Positions 1 to 20,210 of a DNA stretch of 64,000 bases are shown here, one piece after another. The stretch covers positions 16,370,001 to 16,434,000 of the forward strand of contig OX485809.1 of NCBI GenBank assembly GCA_950295325.1, in the 5' to 3' direction. The translations under genes were made by a program, and so were the position numbers. The notes below the pieces were generated by a model. The model searched no databases. It was not told the origin of the DNA and saw nothing but the letters and a program-made list of their open reading frames with translations. Source of the stretch: Polytrichum commune. Its lineage: Eukaryota > Streptophyta > Polytrichopsida > Polytrichales > Polytrichaceae. Each line of letters starts with the position of its first letter. Position 1 is the first letter of the stretch.

Positions 1-739
1 CAAGGGGGAGGGCGACAACACTGTTTGGTATGCAGAGCCTGTGTCGCTATTCTAAGCCTAATCACCACCTAAATCGGGGTCAGAGACCCTGAAGTAGTTT
101 ACTGCGGTTATCTTAGGATGAATCAGCAGCAAACCTATAAGGGGCAGGATTTTATTGTCTAATTCACTTTCTAGAGTTGTCAAAACTGTCAAAATGATCA
201 ATCTCAAATATAAAATATGTGTTCTATAAACTCACTTTTGGATGACCTACTTTTGCAAGGATGGGAATATTTGAAAACTTTGTCAAATGAAATGGAGTTA
301 CATAATTGACTTCTTTGAAGCGCTCATTATGATATGGAAAAGAATTTTTTCACAAAAATAATCAAGGAGCAAGGCTAAAATCACATTCTAGGAAGGGAAA
401 AACCGTGGTCCTTCAAAGGATTGAGAACATTTGGACAGTAGGATTGGGAATATATTCTACTTGATGTACTGAATTGTTCGTGTAGTAGTGTATCTGTCGA
501 AATGTTGAGACAAGTCTAATCTACATTTAAATGAAAGAGGCTCAAGGGTGAGAGGAAGATCATCAGCTTATGTGACTTCCTTCTCTAAGGTTGAGTGGAG
601 ATCCTTTCTTACAATCCTCTCTAGATCTCCACTCTGAAAGTCACCTTTTAGCCAACTCACCCAGCGGTTGATCTGGAGACTTCAAGGATTACTTCAATCT
701 CAGACAATGATACTAATTTTTTATTACTGAAAATTACAG

Positions 740-1969
740 AATCTTCCCCGACCACGAGGTGCGGATGCGGCTGGTCTCCTCATGCGGGAGCTTGAGCTGC
801 ACCCTCCCGCGGAGGAATGGAACCGACGGGTGCAAGCGGGGGGCCCTTGGTCAGGTTCCTTGGAGAGTGAGGCCGATGACAATGACATTATTGATCCGTG
901 TCCTATTGAGTTGTGGCCTCGCAAACGAAGACGAGCGGAACACGATGCCGCATTTGGGCTCCGTACCGCTGTTGGACTGGGAAGTTTCTCGACTCTACTT
1001 GGGTCACGTAGAGATGTTATCACATCTGTTTGGAGACAAGCAATGCATGGTGTATGGCACAAGGTTTGTAATACTACACAAACTATGTTTCAACTTACAT
1101 CTTAGTTGCCATTAATGTTTAAAGGTCCGAGAAGCCCATTCTGGGCCTCAAGATGTCATATGGAGGGGTTTAAAATAACTACTGGAGATTTTTAGCTTTT
1201 AAGTGTCAAAACTTACTCTATGAAAACTTATACCATATATTATATGCATCTTTCCAATCAGAACATAGAAGCATGAAGAAATGAGTTATTGGGAGAGTTG
1301 AGCTGGTATGAATGACCTAAACTCAAATATAAACCACCTCTATCTAATCGTTGTTGGCACATGTGATTTCTTCCTTTCAAATCTGTGATAAATTTTGCTT
1401 TAAATGGATTCAATACCTGTTGGGTGTCCATTTAAACTGTCTTGTATCCCATATAAACACCTCCCCTCCCCCCCAAGTCATTTCAGGGTTAAGAGCTTGA
1501 GCTCAAGCTTGCAAAGTTTGGTGCCCAAGGTTAAGAAAATTAGAGCGGTTACTTATTTGTTCCTTCTTTTGGATGAAATTTGTAGTCACCGGACTTGAAA
1601 ATTCTACAAGTTCAAGTTTGGGCTTGAACTTGAAGGTGAATCCAACAAATGCATGCACTGATCTCGACACAAAGCTCCATCATTCTAGGCACATAGAAGC
1701 CTTGAGCTCAAGTTGTGTGTGGCAACCCCATGAAGGGCAGAGTGCAGTAGGGTTTTAAGTGCAGCAATTCTAGCAAATCCACATAAAGTGTGAAATGCTC
1801 ATAGAACCCATATGTGTTGTTTTTGCAGTGTTTGAGATGTGGGCGACAGACAGCAGCATTGGCTGTTCCGGGCAAATCAAACAGGGTACAAACTGTTCAA
1901 GAAATTTGGAGCGGGCGATGGGCACATGGGTGTCCTATGTGTGGAGGCCGATGGTCTCGAATTGTGTGA
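740..1969 (+). CDS. MED16: Mediator complex subunit 16 (MED16/SFR6), C-terminal part, last two exons
   Basis: Two coding exons, 740-1063 and 1829-1966 with stop TGA 1967-1969, join in phase 0 and give the last 154 residues. The first exon follows an acceptor ending in ATTACAG and reads NLPRPRG..LELHPPAEEW..GGPW..LWPRKRR..DAAFGL..VGLGS..GSRRDVIT. The second starts CLRCGRQT and ends CPMCGGRWSRIV, so two CxxC pairs form a probable zinc-binding C-terminus. This is the recognisable end of plant MED16, a tail subunit of Mediator that recruits RNA polymerase II at cold- and defence-responsive genes. The gene is 5'-partial because the window opens inside it. A stretch open at 2-40 (KGEGDNTVWYAEP) may be the preceding exon, but its donor (GTGTCG) is weak. 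The 765-bp intron holds a dispersed repeat. Identification comes from memory of the plant C-terminus and is strong; the exon borders are seen. Confidence 0.88.
1117..1495 (+). repeat. Dispersed intronic repeat, copy A (MED16 last intron)
   Basis: The block begins AAAGGTCCGAGAAGCCCATT, continues with CTGGGCCTCAAGATGTCATA and ends near CAGGGTTAAG. A second copy lies at 11880-12137 in CDC48 intron 4. Both share the start, a middle piece (TATCTAATC) and the end (CTTGTATCCC.AATAAACAC..). Copy A is longer; copy B lacks about 120 bp of the middle. It looks like a solo LTR or non-autonomous element fragment, but no target duplication was identified. Confidence 0.6.
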
Positions 1970-2892
1970 TAATTATCGCTTCATGCTAATTCGGGCCAAG
2001 TTTCATTCACATTGTTGTGTGAAGTTCAAACAACACTCATTTGCTAATGAAAGCATGAAGAGAAGAACCTTGGAGTTATGCAAGAATAACTACACAAGAA
2101 CTTGGGTTCATTTTCCATTAATTGGAGCTCTGGAGAGAGTCGAAGCATGCACCATTTTTGCGCACACGCCCTTGTCATTTCCAGACAAGGAGATTTCCAC
2201 AAGAAAATTGTGTGCAATCCTATTGGTGTTGAAAATGATCAGTCAGATGATGAGAGATTTGCTGATACTGCTCAAGATTCCTTGGGCAAACTCAATTTAA
2301 TCTTAATATACATCAAAACTAGACAACGCAATTTTATGAGCTACAATACTCTTGTAGCTTCTGTGTTTAGGACATGTTTTTGGTACTGATGCATTGCAAT
2401 GGAAGAAGCTGTGGAAGGGTAAATATCAACATTTCTGTGCAACTGGCATGATTCTACTTAGTGTCAAATACAAGTGACTAGGTCAAGCCACCCTGAGTTG
2501 CAACTTGGATGTTTGCCTTTCTGAAGTTGACATTTTCTTGTGATGATGCTACCTTTGGATTCATTAAATGTAGTAACCAAAGTTCTTAACAGTTGTTATA
2601 CTTGCTTCAAACAGGCACTATGAATTATCAGTTCACTTATGTCTGGATGCCCCAATCTGGCTATAGTATAAAAAACGTCTAAGCAATTAGGCTGACATAT
2701 GTCTTATTCTTAAGGTAGATGGATCTTAAACTTGTTCAGACTACCCCAGTTCTTCTAGGATTGGAAACATGCAAATCCACATTTAGACTATACCAACTTT
2801 CCTCATAATTCTCAGCGCTCATATGAATATATTATTCATTACCAATGTGCTCATCAAATGGTTATACAGGTCCCCCAATTAAGTTGCTTGTT

Positions 2893-3070
2893 GAGCCTAG
2901 AATGGTTGCCATATGTTGAGCACATAGTCCATTCATCATCAAACACATGTCTTTTTGCTATCATTCTTGGAGCCACACCTAACCACATATATAGGCACAC
3001 AAATATAGGCGTTCAATTGAGATGAAGTGACCAAATTAGGACATATATCTAATATGTGACATCTAAGTAT
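2893..3070 (+). repeat. Dispersed repeat family R1, copy 1
   Basis: It begins TTGAGCCTAGAATGGTTGCC and proceeds through GAGCACATAGTCCATTCATC, AACACATGTCTTTTTG, CATTCTTGGAGCCACACCTA, ACAAATATAGGCGTTCAATT and TGACCAAATTAGG. The same order of blocks is found at 23440-23560, 49066-49219 and 49383-49535 on this strand, and reversed at 37370-37500, 50380-50520 and 51650-51790. No coding capacity is visible. The family is unrecognised. Confidence 0.6.
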
Positions 3071-5152
3071 TAGATATGCATCCTTGGCTCAAGATAGATC
3101 CATCTATTCTCTAACATGTTTGTGGCACAAGCATACATTGAATGGACGCCCATTGTTCGAGCAAAAATTTAAATAAAAAAATAAGGTTCCCTACCAGGAA
3201 TGGTTGCCCAAAGCATATAAACGAAAGCATATTCCATTATGTGAAGCTCATCACAAAGCGTAGTAAAAACCAAGTGGAGGCATGGCATGACCTAACGTGC
3301 ACACGACAAGTCCACCAACATGTACCTCAATGTGATATAAATAACTAAGTGGAGGCTCCAACATAGGTAGGGCCATAAATTTTCCAATTTTATGCTATAT
3401 ATGAACTATATATGAAATATGGGAAAAAAGTGTGGCATGTAACTTATGATCCCACATTCTCATAATCATGACTCGTGAGGTGCTAGGCAAAATAATGATA
3501 AGTTGTCCAAGAAGCGCATTATCCCATGCAAGAAATGGGGCATGACCAAGATGTGTATCACAAATGGATGTCATTGTGTGACCACAATGTGTCACATGAA
3601 TGTTTCATTCAAAAAGCATGTAAGAAACTAAGATACGATTTAAATTTTGTGGGTTGCATGGCTTTGAGTCGCTAATTCAACAAGATATTCATGATATATA
3701 TTGGATCACTCTAAGGTGCCCTTTACACTACCCTGCTATCGATTTCCGGCGCATCAACAAACTAATGTTGAGAGCTTGAAGAAAGGAATCTTCTCATCGG
3801 CAGGGTTACGTGTGCTTGTTCACTCAAATCCACTTTACCCACGAGTTCTTAAAGTGAGAGTTTGAAGTTTTATCAAACTTACAATGTTTAGATGATACCT
3901 TGATGGATCCTATGTGGAATGACTAAGACAAGTTTTGACAAGTTCTTGGTCGAAATCCTAAGCTACCTCTTGGAAGTAGCCTACAAATTGTTGATAGCTC
4001 AGGCTTTCATATGGTGAGCCCCAAGTGAATGGGCTTAATTTCAAGCTTTCTTTGGCTTGTCATGAATGCTTCTTTGTTTATTATCATTCCCTTGTTGATC
4101 ACTCATTTTGAGCACGGATGCTTTACGCTTACTCGAACTACTATAGGCTTGACGATTGATCAAACTTTTAATAATTTGAACTTTGAACGAAAGGTTGTTA
4201 ACTCCAAGTATTGCACTCCCAAATATTCCAAGTTCAAGTTTGCAATTCGAGCAGTAGTGTAAAGGGTGTGTAAGTACCAAAATTTGCCAAAATTACCCAC
4301 AATAGGTAACCACCTTAGGATCACAAATAAAATTTGTGTAATTTGTCATGGGGGGAAGTGTTTCTCAAGTTTGCGGTTGAAGTACTCAAAGTGGGTACAC
4401 GCAGACTACTTTTAAGTATTTTGATGTCACACTATTGTTTGGAAGGAAAATATGCCGCCCCATCGGCACTTCTAACTCTAGAGATAATTTTAGTTGTTAG
4501 ATTGGATCGGGACTTGTCTCATTTAACGTTCAATTGTAAATTGTTAAAATTGTTAGTTCAAGTTTTAGAACGAAAGTTCATATGCAAAAGTTATGAGTGT
4601 TCAAAGTAGTATTCTCTTTAAATGATCACATCGTCCCTCCCAACTGGTTGATATATATTGAGGACATATATTATGACATGTGTTTATTTGGTGTTCATCT
4701 TAACTACAAGCCTAGATGTATACCATTCATATAGAGGTACCTGATTATGAAGAGCGGCCACATTAGGCCCACATTTGTTGGTAGGATATCCTACTTGACT
4801 TAGCCCTTATAAGCTTTTGGATTATAGCTTGGGCCTCTCATACAAAAGGTGCTTTGAAATTATACAACGTGAATATAAATGTGATGTGACTTTTTGGTAG
4901 ATAATGGTAGCTTGTCGTCTTCCAAGCGTTTGGTTCTTGACACCCACACAAAGTTACATGAGACAAGTTTGATGAAAATATCATACTTATTATCAAATAT
5001 AAAGACATGATACAATTAGTGCGAACATGGTAAAAATATATTTACAAGTTAAAGAGTATTAGGCACTTAGTTGTCATGCTTTTGGTGTTTGGTGTGGGTT
5101 TTATGCTTGACTGCAAGTCTTACTTATACTCTTATAATGGATAACCATCTCT

Positions 5153-5587
5153 TTGTTGGCTCTGTCTGTAGGACAGAGGCTTTGCATCAACTTCTTCGTT
5201 TCAAGAGCAAATTTCCTAACCACTTTGCATTCACACTTGGACGTTACTTGTTCTTGTGATTTTTGGTCCACTTTATTTAATGTGGATGTTAACTATAAGT
5301 ATATATATATATATGCATATGTATATATAGAACTATAATTGCTCCCTAAAATGCATTGAAAGAAATCTAGTTAACTATAGTTATTTCAGCAGTTCTTGAT
5401 TATTTATTCTAAAAATTTCGGGTGATATCAAAATCCTTGACATGCATTTGAGAAGAAGGTGCACAAAATCCAAGAAAGGTTTGGTATAGTAAATTGCCAT
5501 GGATTGGCATGAGCAAAGTGGACAACTATAATTGTAGTCTTTCATAGTAAAGGACAGAGCCTCACGGTTCTACCGTTTTCTTGTTTC
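5153..5587 (+). repeat. Long inverted repeat pair, arm 1
   Basis: About 430 bp whose reverse complement recurs at 23759-24178. Shared segments include GCATCAACTTCTTCGTTTCA, GAGCAAATTTCCTAACCACT, TTTGGTCCACTTTATTTAAT, a variable (TA)n tract at 5300-5330 and the end block ATTGTAGTCTTTCATAG..GAGCCTCA. The two copies are about 18 kb apart in opposite orientation on either side of CDC48. They are probably two insertions of one non-autonomous element. Confidence 0.7.
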
Positions 5588-5640
5588 ATAACTAAAATGA
5601 AAACTTGATTTCTAGTTGAACAAGCACAGTGAGCGGGTCA

Positions 5641-5850
5641 CAATGAATGGGGAGAACTGACGATCGGTTACAAATGAACCGGTTGAAGTTCAAGACTTGA
5701 GGTTACAATCATTATAGATGAATCTATAAAACATACCCCAATTTAATAAAGAAAAAAACCAAAAGATCGCAACATGTAACCGGTTTGACTTGGGAACACT
5801 AGGATTTTGACCGATTATGCCCAAAAATCTCCCCAGACACTGGCGGGTCA
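5641..5850 (+). repeat. Dispersed repeat family R2, copy 1
   Basis: Shared in direct orientation with 46350-46580. Common blocks are GGGGAGAAC.GAC, ACAGATGAAC/ACAAATGAACCGGTT, TAATAAAGAAAAA.CC, CTTGG.AACACT.GGAT and GATTATGCCCAAAAAT.TCCC followed by GACACTG. Nothing coding is visible. It directly follows the inverted-repeat arm at 5153-5587, so it may be part of a larger composite element. Confidence 0.6.
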
Positions 5851-7868
5851 CGTAAATTTCAACCTATAAGGCCGATAATGGTCCTGTTGTAAAGGACATG
5901 CACACTGCATTGTAATCTACCAGAATATTCGGTGGCATTGATGACATAAAATGAGATCGAACTGTCTTGTACTGCAAGATCTAACATTAATATTGAAATG
6001 TTGTATTCTAATTGTGTATTCAGGAACAAAAGTACTGTATTCAAGAAAAGCAACTGACATCCCTCGTGCCAGTAGTAAAAGTGGATCCATACAAAAACAC
6101 AAAAAATCTCTATGTCGCAAAGAGTAAAAGGAGTGACATTATAAGCTGTACTGAGGAAATGTCTTTAGTCCACTGATAGACATATTGTTTTTGTCATTTT
6201 TTCCTGCAATTTCTCCAGATTTTATGGCCATTCTAGTATTTCTGTAGCATATTGATGTATAATTTATTATGCAGAAAAGCACAATAACTTAACCCTAACT
6301 TGTCATGCCCAATTTCCCTCAAATCTATTTAGAAAATGTGACTTCATGTTGAGCAATTGTAGCTGAAGATCGTTTAATTTTTTAATTTTTTAATTTTTTT
6401 GACAAATCCAACTATGTAGATGTTTGTAGGTTAGAGGTGACTACTCATAGTTGCAATTTTAAACGTTAAATTTTTGCTATGAAGGAGGTTATAATAAGAA
6501 TGTCAATAGTGGTCTTGTGGAGCAACAATTTAGAAATCAAATCGGGGTTGGTTTTTTGATCATACCTCCACTCAAACCATCTCTAAATTACATAATGTTA
6601 CCCTCATTCAAAAAAAAGGGCAATATGCCTACTCAAATCACCTCACAAATATTGAAACCATTATCTTGTGTGATTTTTGGGAAAGCTTTGCAATTCAAGG
6701 CAAAGGTGCCTCAACTGCACACCTTCCACATGGATCTACACCCACCACGACATGCCCAACTAATAATTCTAATGATAGATGTTTAAGATACGTTGTATTT
6801 GAGTGTCATGCAAATTCCCAAATCAATTGTGAACCATTTGCACATAGGGATCAACGAAAAACATGTTTGGCATATGCTACCCCTAAATCGCGGAGGTGAC
6901 AAATGTCAAGCATGCATTTGTTGGCTGAAAACCAGTTGAGAGCACACTCCTATACTTGAATTAATCCAAAATAGTTAACTCCGTTGAATCAAAATATCCA
7001 CATGGCAAAACATAGTAGACTTGAACATGAACAAGAGAAATAATTGAAACAATCCATAAACCATCCGAACTAGTGTCAAAAGGGTGAAAGCGAACTGGTC
7101 ACAACCATGTTATGGTCGCACAAGACATCAGGGGTTAAGGATTCATAGAAGGCAACCTAGAAAGCACTGTGAACTGGATTTATGTCAGGAATAGACGACC
7201 CATCCCCTGTGACAAATGCAAGCGATTAGCACAGAATGTGACTCACATACAGAACAGGCTGGTGATTTGGAGAGGCACCCATTTCAAAAGAGTTTGAAAT
7301 AGAAGGCTCATCATAATACCTATGAGGAAAATTAGGTCAAAATCAGCCAAGCATGTTAATCACTTTCCAGTAAGATTTGAAGTTGAGTCTTTCCCGTGAA
7401 GCAACATAAGAGAGGAGGAGGTAGCTTATTAGAAGAGTGTCTGAGAAGGTGGGGTGCTGCCAAAGTTTAGTGTCACCGGTAATTTCATGGGCAGTATCTG
7501 AAAGGCCCTGTCAGATAAGCCCTGAAAAACCTAAAGGCAAAATTTAAAAAAATTCCACTCACTTTTGCTGTAAATTTTATTTTCAATTGAAATATTACTT
7601 AATTTATTTTTAAATCTCAGTGGCTTCGAAAAAGTTAAGCAAGCCTGCTTGTAAGTATAGAAGCGCCAGTTATTTATTGGTGTTTTAAAATCCTCACAAA
7701 CTTCATCCTCCTTTGAAGGCAATTTCATTTACACAGGCTAAATAAGTAAAAAAGCATAAGGCAAGAAATTGGATTGAGAAGCAAGCTTGAAGCACCGACG
7801 CCCCAAAAACTGTTGTAAAAGCGGTGGGGACAAGTTTTTCCAGATCTTTCTTCGAACTGTAAGATAAC

Positions 7869-7874
7869 TATATA
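7869..7874 (+). promoter_or_regulatory. Candidate TATA box of CDC48
   Basis: TATATA inside AACTATATAGTTCTCC, 266 bp before the CDC48 start codon. Its position would give a 5' leader of roughly 240 nt. Support is only position and motif. Confidence 0.3.
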
Positions 7875-8139
7875 GTTCTCCATTTTCTTCGGTAGAACTC
7901 ATTTCCTTTCATTTTATTGCTTATCACAGTCTCAGTCAGTTAGTCTGCCCCACCACATACTTACATAGATTTTGTAAGTTGGTAAACTCAACTTGAAGCT
8001 GTGCATACATCATACACTTATTAGGGCTTATTGAAGTTTTTGAAGGGTTACGTTTCGAGGCAGGCTTGTTATTCAGCTTGTTTTCCTCAGATCACCCACC
8101 TGTTGCAGGTTTTTTGAACAACGGTAGGAGCAGTTCAAA

Positions 8140-15703
<7,564 letters not shown>

Positions 15704-16844
15704 ATAGTATATAGTAATGCAAGTTTTATGATTATGGCCGTGTCTGTTGATTGTCATCTATTAGGGCATTGGCTGACTGAAAGAAACAAGTTAGGACTAG
15801 GCATCATTTGTTTGTACAGACCAATGTGGCAGCCAAGCTGATGATGATAGGGCGTATTTTTTTTTTTTCGACACGTCCTATCCGTCATGCCCAATGATGA
15901 TGCTTGTTAGGTGCCGTCCCACCAATTGGGGGTGCAATGAAAGGCGGCAACTTCACCTCAAATTTTCAATATCATTTTTTGCTTATGGGAATCCTCATCC
16001 TGGTCTTATCATCAATGTTCATTTCTTACCAGATTGTGATACTTTGTGGGCACAGATTGTTGGGTTTGTGTTATCCTCTATGTTTCATTGATTACTTTGG
16101 CTTGAGGTCTTTGACATGATCAAAGCTTCTCGAGACCTAAATTGTTGTGTTTGAGGTCAGGAAACTACCCTTTGGTCCTTTAGAGCCTAACAATTGGTAC
16201 ATAAGTTTTCAAGATTTTTAGATCAATGTATGTGCTTCTAGTCCAGCAGGATTTGCTTAGTAAAGAGTTGTATTCATGTTGGAATATTCACCTCCACAAT
16301 TTTCTGGCATTAGGTCTTAGCAATGTTTGAATTGGGGAAAAATTTCCGTTTTGATATTCTAAGCTGAAATGCCATTCTGTTTGAGACAACTATTGTAACT
16401 TTTCATGATATCAAGAGTTACATACAGTTGCAAAGCGTTAATATTCCATAATACTTTCAAAGTAGTCATACACTTAGGTCTGAAACCTGGTAATAAGTAC
16501 CTGTCTCTTGGTTGTACAATGAAGCTCCTGTATTGATTCTTACATATATATATATACACACACACAGACGCACACACACACACACATGATGTTCTTTTAC
16601 ATGAATCAAATTAGATGTTCAATGACAATGGTAAGTTTATACCACACAACTACAATTTTCTTGTTGGATTCTACACAGCTTTGAAGAATGTGGCAACAAA
16701 ACTTGGAAAATCAACTGAAAAAACAATTGGTTTGTGCTGAACATGCTGAACCAACAAACATGGTACAATTTAAAAACCAGCACATGCCAACTTAAATAAA
16801 CATCTCCTCAATTACATAGTTTGAACTTTGAGACTGCTCATTGA
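15704..16844. other. CDC48 3' flank and spacer
   Basis: No gene. It includes the CDC48 3' UTR, a T-run near 15860 and a TA/CA microsatellite at about 16540-16585. Otherwise nothing is recognised. Confidence 0.5.
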
Positions 16845-18859
16845 GGGGTTGTTCACACCATGGACCATGAACTCATCCCGGACCCACTTCGGTTTACGCC
16901 AAGGAAAAAATGTCAAAATGACCATGATCCAACGGGTTTTGTAGTGGGAAAAGCTAAATAGTTGCTTTGGTAGAAATAGATAGGGGCCAATGGCAGATAT
17001 ATATATATATATATATATATTTTAGGGTTGTAAATATAATGGTGGCTCCTTTTTATCACATACTAACGTTATACTTTGAAACCACAATATAAAGGGTTGT
17101 TGTTTGCAACATTATTTCTTTTCTCTTGCATCCATGTTTTGGCATGGTTTGGGCAGTAGTGTGTCAATTTTTTTTTTTTTCAAAACATGGAGAAATATAC
17201 TGCTAATGAGGAGTCATGTCAATAATCATAAGGAGAGTGATCACATAATTCATAATTAATGCAATAAATGACAACTTCAATTTTCAAGAGTAACTAGATA
17301 ATGATTTCTCAAAGACTTCATGGACCTAAGTTGCTCGCATGTCCTTTTAGTGCATCTCACACTTTTTCCAATTACACCTATGTTCAATTTTTGACAAGAA
17401 GAACAATTAGAGAATCTTCGTCTTCCTTGAATTGTTGGAACTAAATTCTTGCAAAGAAAGAAAGAAGTGGGAGCAAAAATAAATAACCAACTTGCTAGAA
17501 AGAACAGAGCGCGTCTAGCAAAAGGAAGAGTGGAAAAAGTAAAAAAATATATAAGAAGGATGTGATTGAAGTTGGCGAACTTGACGAAGAATATAATGAC
17601 ATGGCAAGAAGTAAATAAAAATATTTTAAAATAGCATCATCTAATTGCCATTCGAGACAACATGAACAAAAAATTTGTCAAAATAACAGAAAAGAAGGAA
17701 AATATTTTTTTAAAACATGAAGCAATTTTTTTAAAAATAATGCATGTAATGAATACAATATATAAGGTTGTATTTGGGTCATAGAAGGCCTTAGCCATAA
17801 ACTCTTATGGTCATGTCCTCCAAGACGGGGTGGCCACTACTGCAGGGAATTCAAGTTTAATTACTATGTTAAAATTTTTTTGCGCATGAGACGATTTGGA
17901 CCCTCCTCTCTACCGTCCAATGTTTTTCCTCCTCTTCCTTCTAACCACTAGCCCTTCTTATATTTTTTTGTCCATATCCACTCACATTGCTCTTATATAC
18001 AACATTATCTTAACTTTTTCATGCTCATGTTTCTTTACATCAACAATTCTAACTCCTTCTTGCTTGTTTTTTGGATTTTTTAAAATACTTTATATAGGTA
18101 GTAACTCGTAGATCAAACTACAAATTTAATTGGTGGTTGCTATCAAGGGTGACAATTTTTTCTGATTATCATGCAAAAAAACATAGAAATTCAATCTCAA
18201 ATAATACAAGATTGATAAAAGAGCTAATGAAGTTTCATGAACTGATAGGAAACAAGAATGTAGGTAGTTGAATGAAATGGATCATTGACATGGTGGCAAC
18301 GCAAATATGCACAACTACATCCTTGTACTACAAAACCATAAAAAAAACCTACCATCTATACCTACTCCATGTCAAGCCACTGTTACTATACCACCAACTG
18401 CCACATCATTAACTACTGCAACAAAAAAATGCAACAGATTATTTAAATTTTACTAAAACTAATTGTTGATAACAATGTGGCTCTTATTAGATCAATCAAG
18501 GAATATACAAATTTCTTGAAGAGCATGAGTAAAACTTTACTACTCTCCTAGACAACTTCTAGTTAGACTTCTATTGCACTTGTTTCAATGTCACTATCTA
18601 TTTCCGTGATATTGGATTTTTTCGTAGCTTTAATTGTAAAAATCTTCCGGCTAGTTTTTCATGCATTATTATGTTTTTATGAAGAAGTTCATTTTCCTTT
18701 TCGATTTCTCTCAATAAAAATAATGTTTTTCCATATCATTTTTTTATCTACAATTCAAGCATCTTCCCTAGTTAAAATCATTTTTTGCCCTTCAACAAGT
18801 TTTGTTATTTCTTTCTATAATCTAGTGCCCTATCATGTTTCTCCCTCACTAACTCTTCT

Positions 18860-19973
18860 AGCTAATTTATTATTTGCTTCGACAATCCTTCATATTCTAT
18901 GCCTTTGTTGTTTGCAATGCATAAAATATGTAATACTACCTAATATTGGGCAAATTCCTCAAAGGTACTTCACATCACTTTATTATTAGCCTCCACCTAG
19001 CGTTCAAAATTTTAAATGTCTTTTGTCTACACATTCTGGTTGAAGATTCCAATTTGTCTTCTTCTTGAATAATACAATATCCTCACCCTTAAATGGACAA
19101 TGCATCCAAGGCCTCACCAGATATATAAGATCTCCTATAAGTTTATATTGTTGAAACTTATTTTTATGCATGTGCATCCAATTCTTGTAATTTGAAAAAC
19201 AATCCAATTGTGAAGATTTTTTGCCTAACCAAATTGTGTATTATCCCAAAACATATAGTATGGTCCAACAATTCTTTGTAAAATTATTGAATGAAAAGAA
19301 TTTCTACAATAGTAGTCTTCTCCATCAACTATAAGAATTAAAACAAAAATATGTGACCCATGTATTGCCCCTACAATGTAAGGTATATCATGCAACTACT
19401 CAAACCTTTGAAGTTGAAACCCTAAATCGCGATTCACTTGTGAAGTTTGTACAAAAAATTTACTACAAAAATCCCTTACTATTTTTGACAATGTACTCTT
19501 GTGGACTCCATACAAGTCTCTTATGTTTTGCAATTCATCATCACTACCTAACCTATGCAATGACATTGTTGTCCTCTTTTGTATCGACATAATAATCCTA
19601 AAATTGATATATATGTATATATTTAAATAAGGGCCCGACATCTCATAAAAGAATATGAATGTAATGTATTTTACTCAAGGTCACTCCTAAATTATTTCTC
19701 CACTCATGAAGCCAACAACAAACGGTCTATAAATTTGTGCATCCATTCCTCACTCCATATGCTCCCCTCTCAATGCCCATGTGCTCATAAACCAAACTCA
19801 AAATTGCAAAATTCTCCCATTTTCCTTACAAAATCAATGCTTGAATGTCCACAATACATTTCACAAGCATATACAAAAACATGTACAATCTTTAAAGCAA
19901 AATAAATCTCCTCCTCCTCTCTTCCATTGCAACTATGCTTGCTAAGATTCAAGGTGAAAACAAGCGAAAGCAA
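18860..19973 (-). pseudogene. PIF/Harbinger (ALP1-like) transposase remnant
   Basis: On the minus strand three pieces resemble consecutive parts of plant Harbinger DDE nucleases. At 19396-19641 there is an HTH-like piece with DDELQNIRDLYGVHKSTLSK and IVRDFC. At 19004-19207 there is IGDLIYLVRPWMHCPFKGE, matching the family's GDSAYPL..PW region with its catalytic aspartate. At about 18865-18985 there is ARWRLIIK, then CEVPLRNLPNI, matching the C-terminal GRW..L..LP block. The frame 19785-19973 (EEEEIYFALKIV) could be the N-terminal region. Stops and frameshifts separate the pieces. The assignment rests on remembered family motifs. Confidence 0.7.
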
Positions 19974-20210
19974 GAAGGTAAGAGAAGAGAAGACAAGGAA
20001 ATGGTCAAACTTGATTTATTTTATTTTAAATTATTTTTTTCCCTTTAGAATTGCCCATTTTGAGGATACATTAGAAAAATTGGCACAATTATTTTTTGAT
20101 GCATGGTCAATTCTCTTGGTCCACAGTTGGTTTTACATCTAGTGAGGGACCCAAAGGCTTTGTAGATTGTTTTTTTTTAAGAAATTGAACCATGGTAGTT
20201 GAACCATCAA

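Larger units (their letters stand above)
1970..7860. other. Gene-free, repeat-rich spacer between MED16 and CDC48
   Basis: No supported gene. Short open frames here lack splice context and family similarity. It contains the MED16 3' flank, a copy of the dispersed repeat with TTGAGCCTAGAATGGTT at about 2893-3070, one arm of a long inverted repeat (5153-5587) and a repeat shared with 46350-46580 (5641-5850). The remaining sequence is AT-rich without visible structure. Confidence 0.6.

Noticed and set aside
18588-18989. 133-aa plus-strand open frame rich in hydrophobic residues
   Set aside because: Partly antisense to the Harbinger transposase remnant and made of AT-rich codons; no membrane-protein family recognised.
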